A stretch of 64,000 nucleotides of DNA from Allobranchiibius sp. CTAmp26 (GTDB lineage: Bacteria > Actinomycetota > Actinomycetes > Actinomycetales > Dermatophilaceae): the NCBI RefSeq assembly GCF_017565405.1, contig NZ_JAGEKR010000012.1, forward strand, positions 248,001 through 312,000. The letters are read 5' to 3'. The translations under genes were made by a program, and so were the position numbers. The notes beneath the pieces are model-generated. The model was given only the letters and a program-made list of their open reading frames with translations, searched no databases and was not told where the DNA came from. This document shows positions 53,335 through 63,316 of the stretch, piece after piece (the first letter of the stretch is position 1; every line of letters begins with the position of its first letter).

Positions 53335-56004
53335 GTGAGCACCAACAGCTTCGATGCGAAGGACACCCTGAAGGTGGGGGAGAACTCGTACGAGTTCTAT
53401 CGCCTGGACAAGGTCGAGGGGTCCTCGGACCTGCCGTTCAGCCTCAAGGTGCTCCTGGAGTGCCTGCTGCGCACGGAGGACGGCTCGAACATCACTGCCG
53501 ACCACGTACGCGCGTTGGGCGGGTGGAAGGCCGACGCCGAGCCGGACACCGAGATCCAGTTCACCCCGGCCCGCGTGATCATGCAGGACTTCACCGGTGT
53601 GCCGTGCGTGGTCGACCTGGCCACGATGCGCGAGGCCGTGGCCGACCTGGGCGGTGACGCCAAGAAGATCAACCCGCTCGCACCCGCCGAGATGGTCATC
53701 GACCACTCGGTGATCATCGACGTCTTCGGCCGCGCCGACGCGTTCGAGCGCAACGTGGAGATCGAGTACGGCCGCAACAAGGAGCGTTACCAGTTCCTGC
53801 GCTGGGGCCAGACGGCGTTCGACGACTTCAAGGTCGTGCCCCCGGGCACCGGCATCGTGCACCAGGTCAACATCGAACACCTGGCCCGCTCGATCATGAC
53901 CCGTAACGGCGTCGCCTACCCGGACAGCTGCGTCGGCACCGACAGCCACACCACGATGGTCAACGGCCTGGGTGTGCTCGGCTGGGGCGTCGGCGGTATC
54001 GAGGCAGAGGCCGCGATGCTCGGCCAGCCCGTGTCGATGCTCATCCCGCGCGTCGTCGGCTTCCGCCTGACCGGTGCGATCCCGGCCGGCGCGACCGCCA
54101 CCGACGTCGTCCTCACCATCACGCAGATGCTTCGTGAGCACGGGGTGGTCGGCAAGTTCGTGGAGTTCTACGGCGAGGGCGTCGCCTCGGTGCCGCTGGC
54201 CAACCGCGCCACCATCGGCAACATGAGCCCGGAGTTCGGCTCCACCTGCGCGATCTTCCCGATCGACGACGTGACCCTGGACTACCTGCGCCTCACCGGC
54301 CGCGAGGAGGACCACGTCGCACTGGTCGAGTCCTACGCCAAGACCCAAGGCCTGTGGCACGACCCGTCCAACGAGCCGCGCTTCTCGGAGTACCTCGAGC
54401 TCGACCTGTCCACGGTCGTGCCCTCGATCGCCGGTCCGAAGCGGCCGCAGGACCGGATCGTCGTCTCCGACGCCAAGACCCAGTTCGCGCTCGACGTCAA
54501 GAACTACGGCGTCGAGGGCGGTCTGCGCGAGGAGCAGGTCACCCCGGCCGAGGGGCCGGCGTACGGGCTGAAGGACGGCTCGGTCGTCATCGCCTCGATC
54601 ACGAGCTGCACCAACACCTCCAACCCCTCGGTAATGATGGCCGCGGCGCTGCTCGCCAAGAACGCCGTCGACAAGGGCCTGACCGTGGCCCCGTGGGTGA
54701 AGACCTCGATGGCGCCCGGCTCGCAGGTCGTCACCGGCTACTACGAGAACGCTGGCCTGTGGCCCTACCTGGAGAAGCTCGGCTTCTACCTCGTCGGCTA
54801 CGGATGCACGACGTGCATCGGCAACTCCGGTCCGCTCAACGAGGAGATCTCGCAGGCCGTGCAGGAGCACGACCTGACCGTGGTCTCGGTGCTGTCCGGC
54901 AATCGCAACTTCGAGGGCCGGATCAACCCGGACGTGAAGATGAACTACCTGGCGTCCCCGCCGCTGGTCATCGCGTACGCGCTCGCCGGCACGATGAACT
55001 TCGACTTCGAGGTCGACCCGCTCGGCACGGACCAGGCCGGGAACGACGTGTTCCTGAAGGACATCTGGCCGGCACCGGACGACGTCGAGAAGACCATCGC
55101 CGCGTCGATGGACCGCGCGCTGTTCGTCAAGGACTACGCCGACGTCTTCGCCGGCGACGAGCGCTGGCAGGGCCTGCAGACCCCCGAGGGCGACACGTTC
55201 GCGTGGGACGCCGACTCGACGTACGTGCGCAAACCGCCGTACTTCGACGGCATGCCGGCCGAGCCGGAGCCCGTCTCGGACATCAAGGGCGCGCGCGTCC
55301 TGGCGAAGCTGGGCGACTCGGTGACCACCGACCACATCAGCCCGGCCGGCTCGATCAAGGCCGACAGCCCCGCCGGTAAGTACCTCACCGAGCACGGCAT
55401 CGAGCGCAAGGACTTCAACTCCTACGGCTCGCGGCGTGGCAACCACGAGGTCATGGTGCGCGGCACCTTCGCCAACATCCGGCTGCGCAACCAGCTGCTG
55501 GACGGCGTCGAGGGCGGGTTCACCCGCAACTTCCTCGCCGAGGGCGAGCAGACCTCGATCTTCGACGCGTCCGCGGCGTACCAGGAGGCCGGCGTGCCGC
55601 TGGTGGTGCTCGGCGGCAAGGAGTACGGCTCCGGTTCGTCGCGCGACTGGGCGGCCAAGGGCACCCGGCTGCTCGGCGTCAAGGCCGTCATCACCGAGTC
55701 GTTCGAGCGCATCCACCGCTCCAACCTGATCGGCATGGGCGTGCTGCCGCTGCAGTTCCCGCAGGGGCAGAACGTCGAGTCGCTCGGCCTGGACGGCACC
55801 GAGACCTTCGACATCAGCGGCGTCGAGGCGCTGAACGAGGGGCGCACGCCGAAGACCGTGCACGTGACCGCGACCAAGGGCGACGGGTCGGTCGTCGAGT
55901 TCGACGCGGTCGTGCGCATCGACACCCCCGGGGAGGCGGAGTACTTCCGCAACGACGGCATCCTGCAGTACGTGCTGCGTTCGCTGGTGAAGGCCGGCGC
56001 CTGA
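53335..56004 (+). CDS. acnA: Aconitate hydratase A
   Basis: An 889-residue aconitase that interconverts citrate and isocitrate in the TCA cycle. Fe-S ligands: [14 protein letters not shown] and [13 protein letters not shown] (three Cys). [34 protein letters not shown] and [12 protein letters not shown] are active-site motifs. Length matches AcnA/IRP1-type. GTG 53335 has AAGGAG five bases upstream. A strong hairpin follows. A 20-bp operator palindrome lies upstream. Confidence 0.96.
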   Translation: MSTNSFDAKDTLKVGENSYEFYRLDKVEGSSDLPFSLKVLLECLLRTEDGSNITADHVRALGGWKADAEPDTEIQFTPARVIMQDFTGVPCVVDLATMREAVADLGGDAKKINPLAPAEMVIDHSVIIDVFGRADAFERNVEIEYGRNKERYQFLRWGQTAFDDFKVVPPGTGIVHQVNIEHLARSIMTRNGVAYPDSCVGTDSHTTMVNGLGVLGWGVGGIEAEAAMLGQPVSMLIPRVVGFRLTGAIPAGATATDVVLTITQMLREHGVVGKFVEFYGEGVASVPLANRATIGNMSPEFGSTCAIFPIDDVTLDYLRLTGREEDHVALVESYAKTQGLWHDPSNEPRFSEYLELDLSTVVPSIAGPKRPQDRIVVSDAKTQFALDVKNYGVEGGLREEQVTPAEGPAYGLKDGSVVIASITSCTNTSNPSVMMAAALLAKNAVDKGLTVAPWVKTSMAPGSQVVTGYYENAGLWPYLEKLGFYLVGYGCTTCIGNSGPLNEEISQAVQEHDLTVVSVLSGNRNFEGRINPDVKMNYLASPPLVIAYALAGTMNFDFEVDPLGTDQAGNDVFLKDIWPAPDDVEKTIAASMDRALFVKDYADVFAGDERWQGLQTPEGDTFAWDADSTYVRKPPYFDGMPAEPEPVSDIKGARVLAKLGDSVTTDHISPAGSIKADSPAGKYLTEHGIERKDFNSYGSRRGNHEVMVRGTFANIRLRNQLLDGVEGGFTRNFLAEGEQTSIFDASAAYQEAGVPLVVLGGKEYGSGSSRDWAAKGTRLLGVKAVITESFERIHRSNLIGMGVLPLQFPQGQNVESLGLDGTETFDISGVEALNEGRTPKTVHVTATKGDGSVVEFDAVVRIDTPGEAEYFRNDGILQYVLRSLVKAGA

Positions 56005-56048
56005 CGCGACACCGGATCCCACGCCGTGCGGCGCGGGCCACCTGAACA

Positions 56049-56093
56049 CCCCGAACGACCCCTGCCGCAGCACGCGGCAGGGGTCGTTCGGGG
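56049..56093 (+). terminator. acnA terminator
   Basis: A perfect 20-bp stem, CCCCGAACGACCCCTGCCGC with its complement, around an AGCAC loop, 45 bp after the acnA stop. It also lies on the far side of the convergent SRPBCC stop and may serve both. Confidence 0.9.
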
Positions 56094-56099
56094 TTCCGG

Positions 56100-56591
56100 T
56101 CAGGAGGCGAGCAGACCGTCGATCTGGTTGATCGCGGCCGAGGCGCCCTCCACGACTCCCATGTCGAGCACCTTCTGCAGACCTTCGGCGGTCGTGTAGG
56201 TGCTGACGTACGTCGCGCGGGTCTTCCCGCCGAGATCCTCGAAGCGGTACACGTTCTGCGACACCGGCATCGACTCGTCCGGCGCGAAGTCGTCGGCGTT
56301 CTGCGCGAACCCGTCCTCGAACTCGAAGCCGTGCGGGGAGTCCACGGAGGTCACGTGCCACCACCCGGCGTACTTCTCTCCCTCGGGGCTGGTCATGTAG
56401 TAGTGCACCCGCCCGCCCGGGGTGAGCGAGTGGTCCACGACGGTGGCCGGGTAGGTCGGCGGACCCCAGACCCGCTCGAGCTGGCGCGGGTCGGCGTACA
56501 CCTCCCAGACGCGCTCGACCGGCGCCGCGAACTCCGCGGTGATGGTGAGCGTGCGGGCTTCGGCCTGGGTGTCGACATCGGTCACGGGCAT
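56100..56591 (-). CDS. SRPBCC (AHSA1-type) protein
   Basis: A 163-residue START/Bet v1-like protein: ITAEFAAPVERVWEVYADP near residue 20, GGRVHYYMTSPEGEKYAGWW and YTTAEGLQKVLDMGVVEGA near the end, the AHSA1 pattern. It starts 1 bp after the ArsR stop and has GGAG upstream, so the two are one operon. In this pairing the SRPBCC protein often binds a hydrophobic ligand; the ligand is unknown. Confidence 0.88.
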   Translation of the reverse strand: MPVTDVDTQAEARTLTITAEFAAPVERVWEVYADPRQLERVWGPPTYPATVVDHSLTPGGRVHYYMTSPEGEKYAGWWHVTSVDSPHGFEFEDGFAQNADDFAPDESMPVSQNVYRFEDLGGKTRATYVSTYTTAEGLQKVLDMGVVEGASAAINQIDGLLAS

Positions 56592-56592
56592 G

Positions 56593-56964
56593 TCACTTCT
56601 CCTCTGGTGTGGGGTGATTCGTGGTTTCGGTGGTTCTGGTGGTTTCGGTGCTGAGCAACTCATCGATCCGGGAGATCCGGCCGCGCCAGATCTGCTCGAG
56701 ATCGCCGAGCATCGAGGCGACCGAGCGGATCGCCTCGACATCGCCGCTGGCGAGCTGCTCTCGTCCGTGGCGGCGCTTGACGAGCAGGCCGGCCCGCTCG
56801 AGGACCGCGACGTGCTTCTGTACGGCCGCGAAACTCATCGGGTAGTGCTCCGCCAGCGCCGACACGGAGTGTTCGCCGGCGAGGATGCGTCGCATGATGT
56901 CGCGGCGCGTCCGGTCGGCGAGTGCACGGAACATCGCGTCCGCGGCGTCCTCCTGATCGGGCAT
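56593..56964 (-). CDS. ArsR-family winged-helix regulator
   Basis: A 123-residue winged-helix repressor: MFRALADRTRRDIMRRILAG, HTH at VSALAEHYPMSFAAVQKHV and RHGREQLAS in the wing. No metal-binding cysteines, so it is the SdpR-like, non-metal type that pairs with SRPBCC proteins. ATG 56964 is preferred to a TTG at 56979. Its promoter and ATG lie in a perfect 13-bp inverted repeat, indicating autorepression. Confidence 0.9.
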   Translation of the reverse strand: MPDQEDAADAMFRALADRTRRDIMRRILAGEHSVSALAEHYPMSFAAVQKHVAVLERAGLLVKRRHGREQLASGDVEAIRSVASMLGDLEQIWRGRISRIDELLSTETTRTTETTNHPTPEEK

Positions 56965-56968
56965 GGCC

Positions 56969-57001
56969 ACAACATACAACCATTCGGTTGTATGTTGTCA
57001 A
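56969..57001 (-). promoter_or_regulatory. Operator-promoter of the ArsR-SRPBCC operon
   Basis: ACAACATACAACC and GGTTGTATGTTGT (13-bp perfect arms, four-base spacer, 56969-56998). On the minus strand TTGACA (57001-56996) and TATGTT (56976-56971) lie 19 bp apart, followed by six bases and the ATG, so the message is probably leaderless. The palindrome spans the whole promoter. Confidence 0.7.
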
Positions 57002-57011
57002 GAGAGCCCGG

Positions 57012-57068
57012 CGACTGCGCATATCGCGGGGTGAAACGGGCTGATCGGGCCCGCGACATGCGCAGTCG
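57012..57068. repeat. Inverted repeat (family E) in a divergent region
   Basis: CGACTGCGCATATCGCGGG and its inverted copy CCCGCGACATGCGCAGTCG (19-bp arms, one mismatch) around a 19-base spacer. It lies between the divergent ArsR and NCS1 genes, so it is not a terminator of either. Confidence 0.75.
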
Positions 57069-57130
57069 ACGATCAGGGGGAGTCGTCGATGTACCACCGG
57101 CGCTGCCACTCGCGCCGTAGCGTGACCGTC

Positions 57131-58627
57131 ATGACGACGGTGGAGAGTCCGCAGACCCGCGCGCCGGGCGGGGTGGAGGCCAACGGCCTGAACGTGATCG
57201 ACGAGTCCGAGCGGCACGGGCGGCCGGCGTCGCTCTTCTGGCCCTGGTTCGCCTCCAACATCTCGGTGCTCGCGATCGCGTACGGCGCGTTCGTGATCGG
57301 CTTCGGGCTCAACATCTGGCAGGCGCTCGGCGCCGCGGTGGTGGGCAGCATCGGCTCGTTCCTGCTGTGCGGTTTCGTGTCCGTCGCCGGCAAGCGCGGG
57401 TCGGCGCCGACGCTCGTGCTGTCGCGAGCCGCGTTCGGGCTCAACGGGAATCGCGTGCCGTCGGCGATCTCGTGGATCCTCACCGTCGGCTGGGAGACCG
57501 TGCTCGTGGTCCTGGCGACGCTCGGCACCTCGACGGTCTTCGCGCGGCTCGGATGGAGCCACGGCACCGTCACCAAGCTGATCGTCCTGCTGGTGGTCGC
57601 CGCGGTCACCGTCGTCGCGGGGGTCTTCGGCTTCGCGCTCATCATGCGTCTGCAGACCTGGATCACCCTGGCGACCGCCGTCCTCACGATCGGCTACATC
57701 GCCCTCACCGTGCACCGGGTGCACTGGCACACGGTGAGCACCATGAAGGCCGGGGGAGTGCCGCAGGTGCTGGGCGCGACCATCCTGGTGCTGACAGCCC
57801 TCGGCCTCGGGTGGGTCAACTGCGCGGCCGACTACAGCCGGTACCTGCCGCGGTCGACGCCCAGCCGCGGCGTGATCTTCTGGACCACCTTCGGCGGCGC
57901 GCTCGGCCCGGTCGTGCTCGTCGTCTTCGGCATCCTGCTGGCCGCGTCCGACCCCAAACTGTCCGCCGCGATCGGGGGCGATCCCATCGGCGCCCTCACG
58001 GCCGCACTGCCGACCTGGTACCTGGTGCCGTTCGCCGTCGTCGCGATCCTGGGCCTGATGTCCGGGGCGGTGCTCGACATCTACTCCTCGGGTCTGTCGC
58101 TGCTCAGCCTCGGGTTGCGGGCGCCGCGCTTCGTCGCCGCGCTGATCGACGGCACGATCATGACGCTCGGGGGCATCTACGTCGTCTTCTTCACGTCCAG
58201 CAGCTTCGTGGCCAACTTCCAAGGCTTCCTGGTGACGGTGGGGGTGCCGATCGCCGCCTGGTGCGGCGTCTTCCTCGGGGATCTGGTGCTGCGGCGGAGC
58301 GCGTACGCCGACGCCGAGTTGTACGACGCCCGCGGCCGCTACGGCTCCCTCGCCCCGATCCCGCTGGTGCTCATGGTGATCGGATCGGCGCTGGGGTGGG
58401 GGTTGGTCGTCACGTCGGCCAAGGTGTCCTGGCTGACCTGGCAGGGCTACCTGCTCGACCCCTTGCATCTCGGTGGCAAGGAGGGCACCTGGGCATACGC
58501 CGGCCTCGGTGTCCTGGTCGCGATCGTCGTCGGTTTCGTGGGCACCGTCGCCCTGACCGCCGGGACCGTCCGGCGCCAGGAGCGTGTGGACCCCGCGGGC
58601 GACGCGAGGGCCGCGAGTGCCGTCTGA
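57131..58627 (+). CDS. NCS1-family purine/pyrimidine permease (cytosine-permease-like)
   Basis: A 498-residue membrane protein with about twelve helices, of the nucleobase-cation symporter-1 family: SLFWPWFASNISVLAIAYGAF near the start, GKRGSAPTLVLSRAAFGLNGN, and GLGWVNCAADYSRYLPRSTP. It probably takes up a nucleobase, hydantoin or related ring. The isochorismatase-like gene overlaps its end by 11 bp and may act on the imported compound. Confidence 0.87.
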   Translation: MTTVESPQTRAPGGVEANGLNVIDESERHGRPASLFWPWFASNISVLAIAYGAFVIGFGLNIWQALGAAVVGSIGSFLLCGFVSVAGKRGSAPTLVLSRAAFGLNGNRVPSAISWILTVGWETVLVVLATLGTSTVFARLGWSHGTVTKLIVLLVVAAVTVVAGVFGFALIMRLQTWITLATAVLTIGYIALTVHRVHWHTVSTMKAGGVPQVLGATILVLTALGLGWVNCAADYSRYLPRSTPSRGVIFWTTFGGALGPVVLVVFGILLAASDPKLSAAIGGDPIGALTAALPTWYLVPFAVVAILGLMSGAVLDIYSSGLSLLSLGLRAPRFVAALIDGTIMTLGGIYVVFFTSSSFVANFQGFLVTVGVPIAAWCGVFLGDLVLRRSAYADAELYDARGRYGSLAPIPLVLMVIGSALGWGLVVTSAKVSWLTWQGYLLDPLHLGGKEGTWAYAGLGVLVAIVVGFVGTVALTAGTVRRQERVDPAGDARAASAV

Positions 58628-59132
58628 CGTCCTGGTCGTCATCGACGCCCAGCACGTCTTCGCCGACGTCGAGGGCCCGTGGGGTTCCCCGATGTTCGCC
58701 GACGTGCTGCCGGCGATCGAGGCCGCCGTGCGGGAGTACGCCGATCGCGTCGTCTTCACCCGGTACGTCGCCCCGGACGACCCGGCCGGTGCGTGGACGG
58801 CGTACTTCGCCCGGTGGCCGTTCGCCCTCACGGCACCGGACCATCCGCAGTACCGGTTGGTCCCGCAGTTCGCGGGCCGGCCGACCGTGGACGCCACGAC
58901 GTTCGGAAAGTGGGGCGACCCGTTGCGCGCCGCGCTCGGTGACGCACGATCGGTGCAGCTGTGCGGCGTGTCCACGGATTGTTGCGTGCTGTCGACCGCG
59001 CTGCCGATGGCGGACGCGGGGATCGCGGTCACGGTCCGCGCGCAGGCGTGCGCCGGGTCGAGCCCGGAGGCGCACGAGAACGCCCTCGCGGCGATGGAGC
59101 TCTACGCGCCGTTGATCACCGTGGCGCGCTGA
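58617..59132 (+). CDS. Isochorismatase-family cysteine hydrolase
   Basis: A 171-residue hydrolase with the Asp-Lys-Cys triad: [17 protein letters not shown] and [11 protein letters not shown]. It is a nicotinamidase/N-carbamoyl-type fold and probably hydrolyses an amide. GTG 58617 has GAGGG six bases upstream; it overlaps the permease gene by 11 bp, so the two are co-translated. A 12-bp hairpin at 59151 follows. Substrate probably is what the NCS1 permease brings in. Confidence 0.85.
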   Translation: MPSDVLVVIDAQHVFADVEGPWGSPMFADVLPAIEAAVREYADRVVFTRYVAPDDPAGAWTAYFARWPFALTAPDHPQYRLVPQFAGRPTVDATTFGKWGDPLRAALGDARSVQLCGVSTDCCVLSTALPMADAGIAVTVRAQACAGSSPEAHENALAAMELYAPLITVAR

Positions 59133-59150
59133 GCCGAGCAGTCGTAGCAG

Positions 59151-59178
59151 GCCTGGCCGTCGTGCGCGACGGCCAGGC
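59151..59178 (+). terminator. Terminator after the NCS1-hydrolase operon
   Basis: GCCTGGCCGTCG and CGACGGCCAGGC form a perfect 12-bp stem with a TGCG loop, 18 bp after the hydrolase stop. Confidence 0.8.
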
Positions 59179-59281
59179 ACGCGTCGAGTGCCGTGACTCG
59201 CCTGACGCCCTCGGGGTCCAGGACGCCGGGTCCCACCGCATAGACTCGGGCGTTGGACCGTGGCCGGAAGGGATTTTCTAC

Positions 59282-61153
59282 GTGGGTTTGCTCGATGGCA
59301 TCAACGAGCCGGGTGACGTACGCGCTATCCCTGCTGAGCAGCTCGATGCACTGGCTGCCGAGATCCGGACCTTCCTGGTCGAGTCGGTGTCCAAGACCGG
59401 CGGCCACCTGGGCCCCAACCTCGGCGTCGTCGAACTGACGATCGCGCTGCACCGGGTCTTCGACTCCCCGCGGGACACACTCGTGTTCGACACCGGGCAC
59501 CAGTCGTACGTCCACAAGCTCCTCACCGGCCGGCACGATTTCTCCGCGCTGAAGAAGCAGGGCGGCCTGTCCGGCTACCCGAGCCGCGCCGAGTCCGATC
59601 ACGACGTCGTCGAGAACTCACACGCGTCGACGTCCCTGTCCTGGGCCGAGGGCATCGCGCACGCTCGCGTCCTGCAGGGTCAGCGCGACCGGCACACCGT
59701 CGCCGTCATCGGCGACGGCGCCCTCACCGGCGGGATGGCCTGGGAGGCGCTGAACAACATCGCCGTCAGCAAGGACCTGCCGCTGGTCATCGTCGTCAAC
59801 GACAACGAGCGGTCGTACGCGCCCACGATCGGCGGCCTGGCCGCGCACCTGGCGACGCTGCGGACCACGCGCGGCTACGAGCGGGTCCTGGACTGGGGCA
59901 AGTCGACGCTGCAGCAGACCCCGGTCGTCGGCCACGCGATGTACGAGACGCTGCACGGGGTCAAGAAGGGCATCAAGGACATCGTCGCCCCGCAGCAGGG
60001 GATGTTCGAGGACCTGGGCATCAAGTACGTCGGTCCGATCGACGGTCACGACGAGCAGTCCGTCGAGATGGGGCTGCGCCGCGCCAAGGACTTCGGCGGC
60101 CCGTGCATCGTGCACGTGATCACGCAGAAGGGCCGCGGCTACCAGCCGGCGATGGACGACGAGGCCGACCAGTGGCACGGCATCGGCAAGTTCAACCCTG
60201 AGACCGGTCTGCCCTTCGAGGTGTCAGGCCGGATCTGGACCGACGAGTTCAGCGACGAGATGGTGCGCATCGGTGCCGAACGCGCGGACGTCGTCGCGAT
60301 CACCGCGGCCATGCTCATCCCCGTCGGCCTGGACAAGTTCGCCGCGGCGTACCCCGACCGGGTCTTCGATGTGGGCATCGCCGAGCAGCACGCGGTCACC
60401 ATGGCCTCCGGACTCGCGTACGCCGGGCTACACCCGGTCGTCGCCGTCTACGCGACCTTCCTCAACCGTGCCTTCGACCAACTGCTGATGGACTGCGCGC
60501 TGCACCGCCAGGGCGTCACCTTCGTGCTCGACCGGGCGGGCGTCACCGGCTCCGACGGCCCGTCGCACAACGGCATGTGGGACATGGCCATCTCCTCGAT
60601 CGTGCCCGGGCTGCGTCTCGCGGCGCCGCGGGACGGCGAGCAGGTGAAGCTGCAGCTGCGCGAGGCGCTCGAGGTCGCCGACGGGCCGACCGTGATCCGC
60701 TTCCCCAAGGGGGACGTCGCCGAGCCGCTGACCGCGGTCCGGGCCATCGGCGCGCTCGACGTGCTGCACGACGGGCCGACGGCACCGGATGTGCTGCTCG
60801 TCGGTGTGGGTGCTATGTGTCCCACCGCGCTGGGTGTCGCGGAGAAGCTTGCGGCACAGGGCATCTCGACTCTGGTCGTCGACCCGCGCTGGGTGCTGCC
60901 GGTGGCCGACGAGCTGGTCGAACTGGCACGTTCTGCCCGCCACGTCGCCGTCATAGAGGACAACCTGGCGACCAACGGCGTGGGCGTCGCGGTGACCGCA
61001 CGGTTGCGGTCCGCGGGCTGTGAGGTGCCGGTCCACGCGTTCGGGATCCCCAAGGAGTTCCTCGACCACGCCTCGCGCGCGCAGGTGCTGGAGGGGATCG
61101 GCCTGACCTCCGACGTCATCGCCACCGACCTGATCGGACGCCTCGCGCACTGA
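59282..61153 (+). CDS. dxs: 1-Deoxy-D-xylulose-5-phosphate synthase
   Basis: A 623-residue thiamine-diphosphate enzyme that joins pyruvate and glyceraldehyde-3-phosphate, the first step of the MEP isoprenoid pathway. [15 protein letters not shown], the TPP motif [16 protein letters not shown], and the pyrimidine-domain [15 protein letters not shown] are intact. GTG 59282 has GAAGGGA eight bases upstream. A TAGACT (59242-59247) may be a -10. The prenyl synthase at 0.2 kb acts later in the pathway. Equivalent to Rv2682c. Confidence 0.95.
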   Translation: MGLLDGINEPGDVRAIPAEQLDALAAEIRTFLVESVSKTGGHLGPNLGVVELTIALHRVFDSPRDTLVFDTGHQSYVHKLLTGRHDFSALKKQGGLSGYPSRAESDHDVVENSHASTSLSWAEGIAHARVLQGQRDRHTVAVIGDGALTGGMAWEALNNIAVSKDLPLVIVVNDNERSYAPTIGGLAAHLATLRTTRGYERVLDWGKSTLQQTPVVGHAMYETLHGVKKGIKDIVAPQQGMFEDLGIKYVGPIDGHDEQSVEMGLRRAKDFGGPCIVHVITQKGRGYQPAMDDEADQWHGIGKFNPETGLPFEVSGRIWTDEFSDEMVRIGAERADVVAITAAMLIPVGLDKFAAAYPDRVFDVGIAEQHAVTMASGLAYAGLHPVVAVYATFLNRAFDQLLMDCALHRQGVTFVLDRAGVTGSDGPSHNGMWDMAISSIVPGLRLAAPRDGEQVKLQLREALEVADGPTVIRFPKGDVAEPLTAVRAIGALDVLHDGPTAPDVLLVGVGAMCPTALGVAEKLAAQGISTLVVDPRWVLPVADELVELARSARHVAVIEDNLATNGVGVAVTARLRSAGCEVPVHAFGIPKEFLDHASRAQVLEGIGLTSDVIATDLIGRLAH

Positions 61154-61263
61154 CCCCTCCCGATCGACACGAGGGACTGCCGAGGATCGGCGAACACCGT
61201 GGTTGGTCGTCGAGGACCTTTGTCAACCACATGCGCTGCTCAGGTCGGATGGCTACGTTGATA

Positions 61264-61275
61264 TGACCTAGGTCA
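61264..61275. promoter_or_regulatory. Palindrome upstream of formaldehyde dehydrogenase
   Basis: TGACCTAGGTCA is a perfect 12-bp palindrome 37 bp before the start, a candidate operator. No clear -35/-10 pair. Region 61154-61311 otherwise shows GTGGTTG/CAACCAC arms at about 61199-61230 and no gene. Confidence 0.45.
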
Positions 61276-61311
61276 CATCTTCGTGACATCTGAGCCAGGA
61301 AGGTCGCAGTC

Positions 61312-62523
61312 ATGGCAACCAACAGAGTGGTCGTCTACAAGGGTCCGGGCGAAGTCGCCGTCGAGGAGATCGACTACCCGTCGCTCACATTGCCCGACGA
61401 CGTGGTGTCGGGGATGAAGATCCAGAAGAACGCGCCGCACGCGGCCATCCTGCGGCTGGTGACGACGAACATCTGCGGTAGCGACCAGCACATGGTGCGC
61501 GGCCGGACCACGGCACCCGTGGGGCAGACCCTGGGCCACGAGATCACCGGCGAGGTGGTCGAGCTCGGTGATGACGTGCTCTTCGTCAAGAAGGGCGATA
61601 TCTGCTCGGTGCCGTTCAACATCGCGTGCGGCAGGTGCCGGATGTGCAACGAGGGCAAGACCGGCATCTGTCTGAACGTGAACCCGGCCCGGGCCGGCGC
61701 GGCGTACGGCTATGTCGACATGGGTGGGTGGATCGGTGGGCAGGCGGAGTACGTGATGGTGCCGTACGCCGACTTCAACCTGTTGCCGTTCCCGGATCGC
61801 GAGGAGGCGCTGGAGAAGATCCTCGATCTCACGATGCTGTCCGACATCTTCCCCACGGGCTACCACGGCGCGTACACCGCGGGTGTCACGACCGGTTCGA
61901 CCGTGTACGTCGCGGGCGCCGGCCCGGTGGGGCTCGCCGCAGCGCACGCGGCTCAGTTGCTCGGCGCGGCGGTCGTCGTGGTCGGGGACATGAACGCCGA
62001 ACGCCTTGCGCAGGCACGCAGTTTCGGCTGCGAGAGCGTCGATCTGTCGAGCGGCGACGATCTGGCCGACCTGATCGAACAGGTCGTGGGTGAGCGCGAG
62101 GTCGACGCCGCCGTCGACGCGGTGGGCTTCGAGGCCCGCGGGCACGGCGCCGACGCCGACGAGGCACCCGCCACGGTCCTCAACGACTGCATGACGATCG
62201 CCCGCGCCGGTGCTGGCATCGGCATCCCGGGGCTCTATGTGACGGGCGACCCCGGCGCGGCCGACGACAACGCCAAGGAAGGAACTCTCGGCGTGCGGCT
62301 GGGTCTGGGCTGGGCGAAGTCGCACTCGTTCATGACCGGCCAGTGCCCGGTCAAGCAGTACAACCGCAAGCTGATGAACCTGATCCTGCGCGACAAGGCC
62401 CAGATCGCGAAAGCGGTCAACGCGACGAAGATCAGCCTGGACGAGGCGCCGACGGGCTACGCCGACTTCGACAAGGGTGCGGCCAAGAAGTACGTGATCG
62501 ACCCGCACGGCATGGTCGCCTGA
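61312..62523 (+). CDS. fdhA: Glutathione-independent formaldehyde dehydrogenase
   Basis: A 403-residue zinc-dependent medium-chain dehydrogenase of the Pseudomonas putida type, oxidising formaldehyde to formate with bound NAD+. Catalytic zinc site NICGSDQHMVRGRT and GHEITGEVVELG; structural zinc CGRCRMC...C; and Rossmann motif VYVAGAGPVGLAAAHAAQ. The insertion with MGGWIGGQAEYV is typical of this branch. Its own promoter region carries a palindrome. Near-neighbours do not include a formate dehydrogenase. Confidence 0.93.
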   Translation: MATNRVVVYKGPGEVAVEEIDYPSLTLPDDVVSGMKIQKNAPHAAILRLVTTNICGSDQHMVRGRTTAPVGQTLGHEITGEVVELGDDVLFVKKGDICSVPFNIACGRCRMCNEGKTGICLNVNPARAGAAYGYVDMGGWIGGQAEYVMVPYADFNLLPFPDREEALEKILDLTMLSDIFPTGYHGAYTAGVTTGSTVYVAGAGPVGLAAAHAAQLLGAAVVVVGDMNAERLAQARSFGCESVDLSSGDDLADLIEQVVGEREVDAAVDAVGFEARGHGADADEAPATVLNDCMTIARAGAGIGIPGLYVTGDPGAADDNAKEGTLGVRLGLGWAKSHSFMTGQCPVKQYNRKLMNLILRDKAQIAKAVNATKISLDEAPTGYADFDKGAAKKYVIDPHGMVA

Positions 62524-62541
62524 CCCGCGGCAGCGGTCCGT

Positions 62542-62599
62542 TGAGATCCGGGTTCGGGAGGGTGCCAAGCCCTCTGCACCCTCCCGAACCCGGATCTCA
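62542..62599. repeat. Perfect long inverted repeat (family D)
   Basis: Two 24-bp arms, beginning TGAGATCCGGGTTCGG and ending GGGTGC, pair without a mismatch around a 10-base loop. It lies between the convergent FDH and GNAT genes and could terminate FDH, but the arms are longer than ordinary terminators. Confidence 0.85.
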
Positions 62600-62748
62600 C
62601 AACCGGGCGCACCGACTGTCGTTGCGGCTGACGGTGCGGGTCGACCAGGTCGGCGTACGCCGCGTGGGGTGGGCAGGGCAGCGCGCACCGGCGCCGTGCG
62701 CGCTCGGTCATGCGGGCACGTTCCGGGATGACCGACGTGCGAACGCCG

Positions 62749-63210
62749 TCACGGCGTACGTTCCATGAGCAATGGGGTGGTGGCGAATCCGGCGCGCTGG
62801 TAGACCGCGATCGACTTCGGGCGGGAGTGCACGATCACGCGGTCGGCGCCGTCGGCACGCGCGCGTTCGAGCAGTGCGTCGACCAGCCGGCCGCCGATGC
62901 CGCGCCCGCGGTGGCGCGCCGGAACGTAGACGGACTGGACCTCCGCCACCCAGCGGTCCCCTGTCGAGGGGCGGGGCGGACGGGGTGTGCGCACCAGGAA
63001 GGCCATGCCCACGATGTCCTCACCCTCCTGCGCGACCCAGCAGGTGTGGGTCGCCCGATGGGCGCCGATCCAGTCCGCGAAGGTGCGCACGAAGTCGTCG
63101 TGCTCGTACGTTGGGACGTCACCGTCCTCCACGTCCCACGCCCACCGCAGCTCACCCGCCGCACGCCAGTCCTGGACCCGGGATTCTCGAATCGTCAACG
63201 CGGACAACAT
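62749..63210 (-). CDS. GNAT family N-acetyltransferase
   Basis: A 153-residue acetyltransferase with the acetyl-CoA motif A RHRGRGIGGRLVDALLERA near residue 100 and motif B VYQRAGF. Substrate unknown. It is convergent with FDH and divergent from the ClgR-like gene; the 107 bp between them holds its promoter region. The alternative names are none better. Confidence 0.87.
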   Translation of the reverse strand: MLSALTIRESRVQDWRAAGELRWAWDVEDGDVPTYEHDDFVRTFADWIGAHRATHTCWVAQEGEDIVGMAFLVRTPRPPRPSTGDRWVAEVQSVYVPARHRGRGIGGRLVDALLERARADGADRVIVHSRPKSIAVYQRAGFATTPLLMERTP

Positions 63211-63316
63211 GGTTTCGACTCTACCGACGTGGTGATGGCCACCGGACGATCACCCGCGGTATCTGCTCGCAGCAGAATCCGTCCTCTGTGTCGGCGGTCC
63301 GGCCTAGTCTCGCCGT

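Noticed and set aside
53224-56364. 1046-codon minus-strand frame
   Set aside because: Antisense to aconitase; composition typical of shadows.
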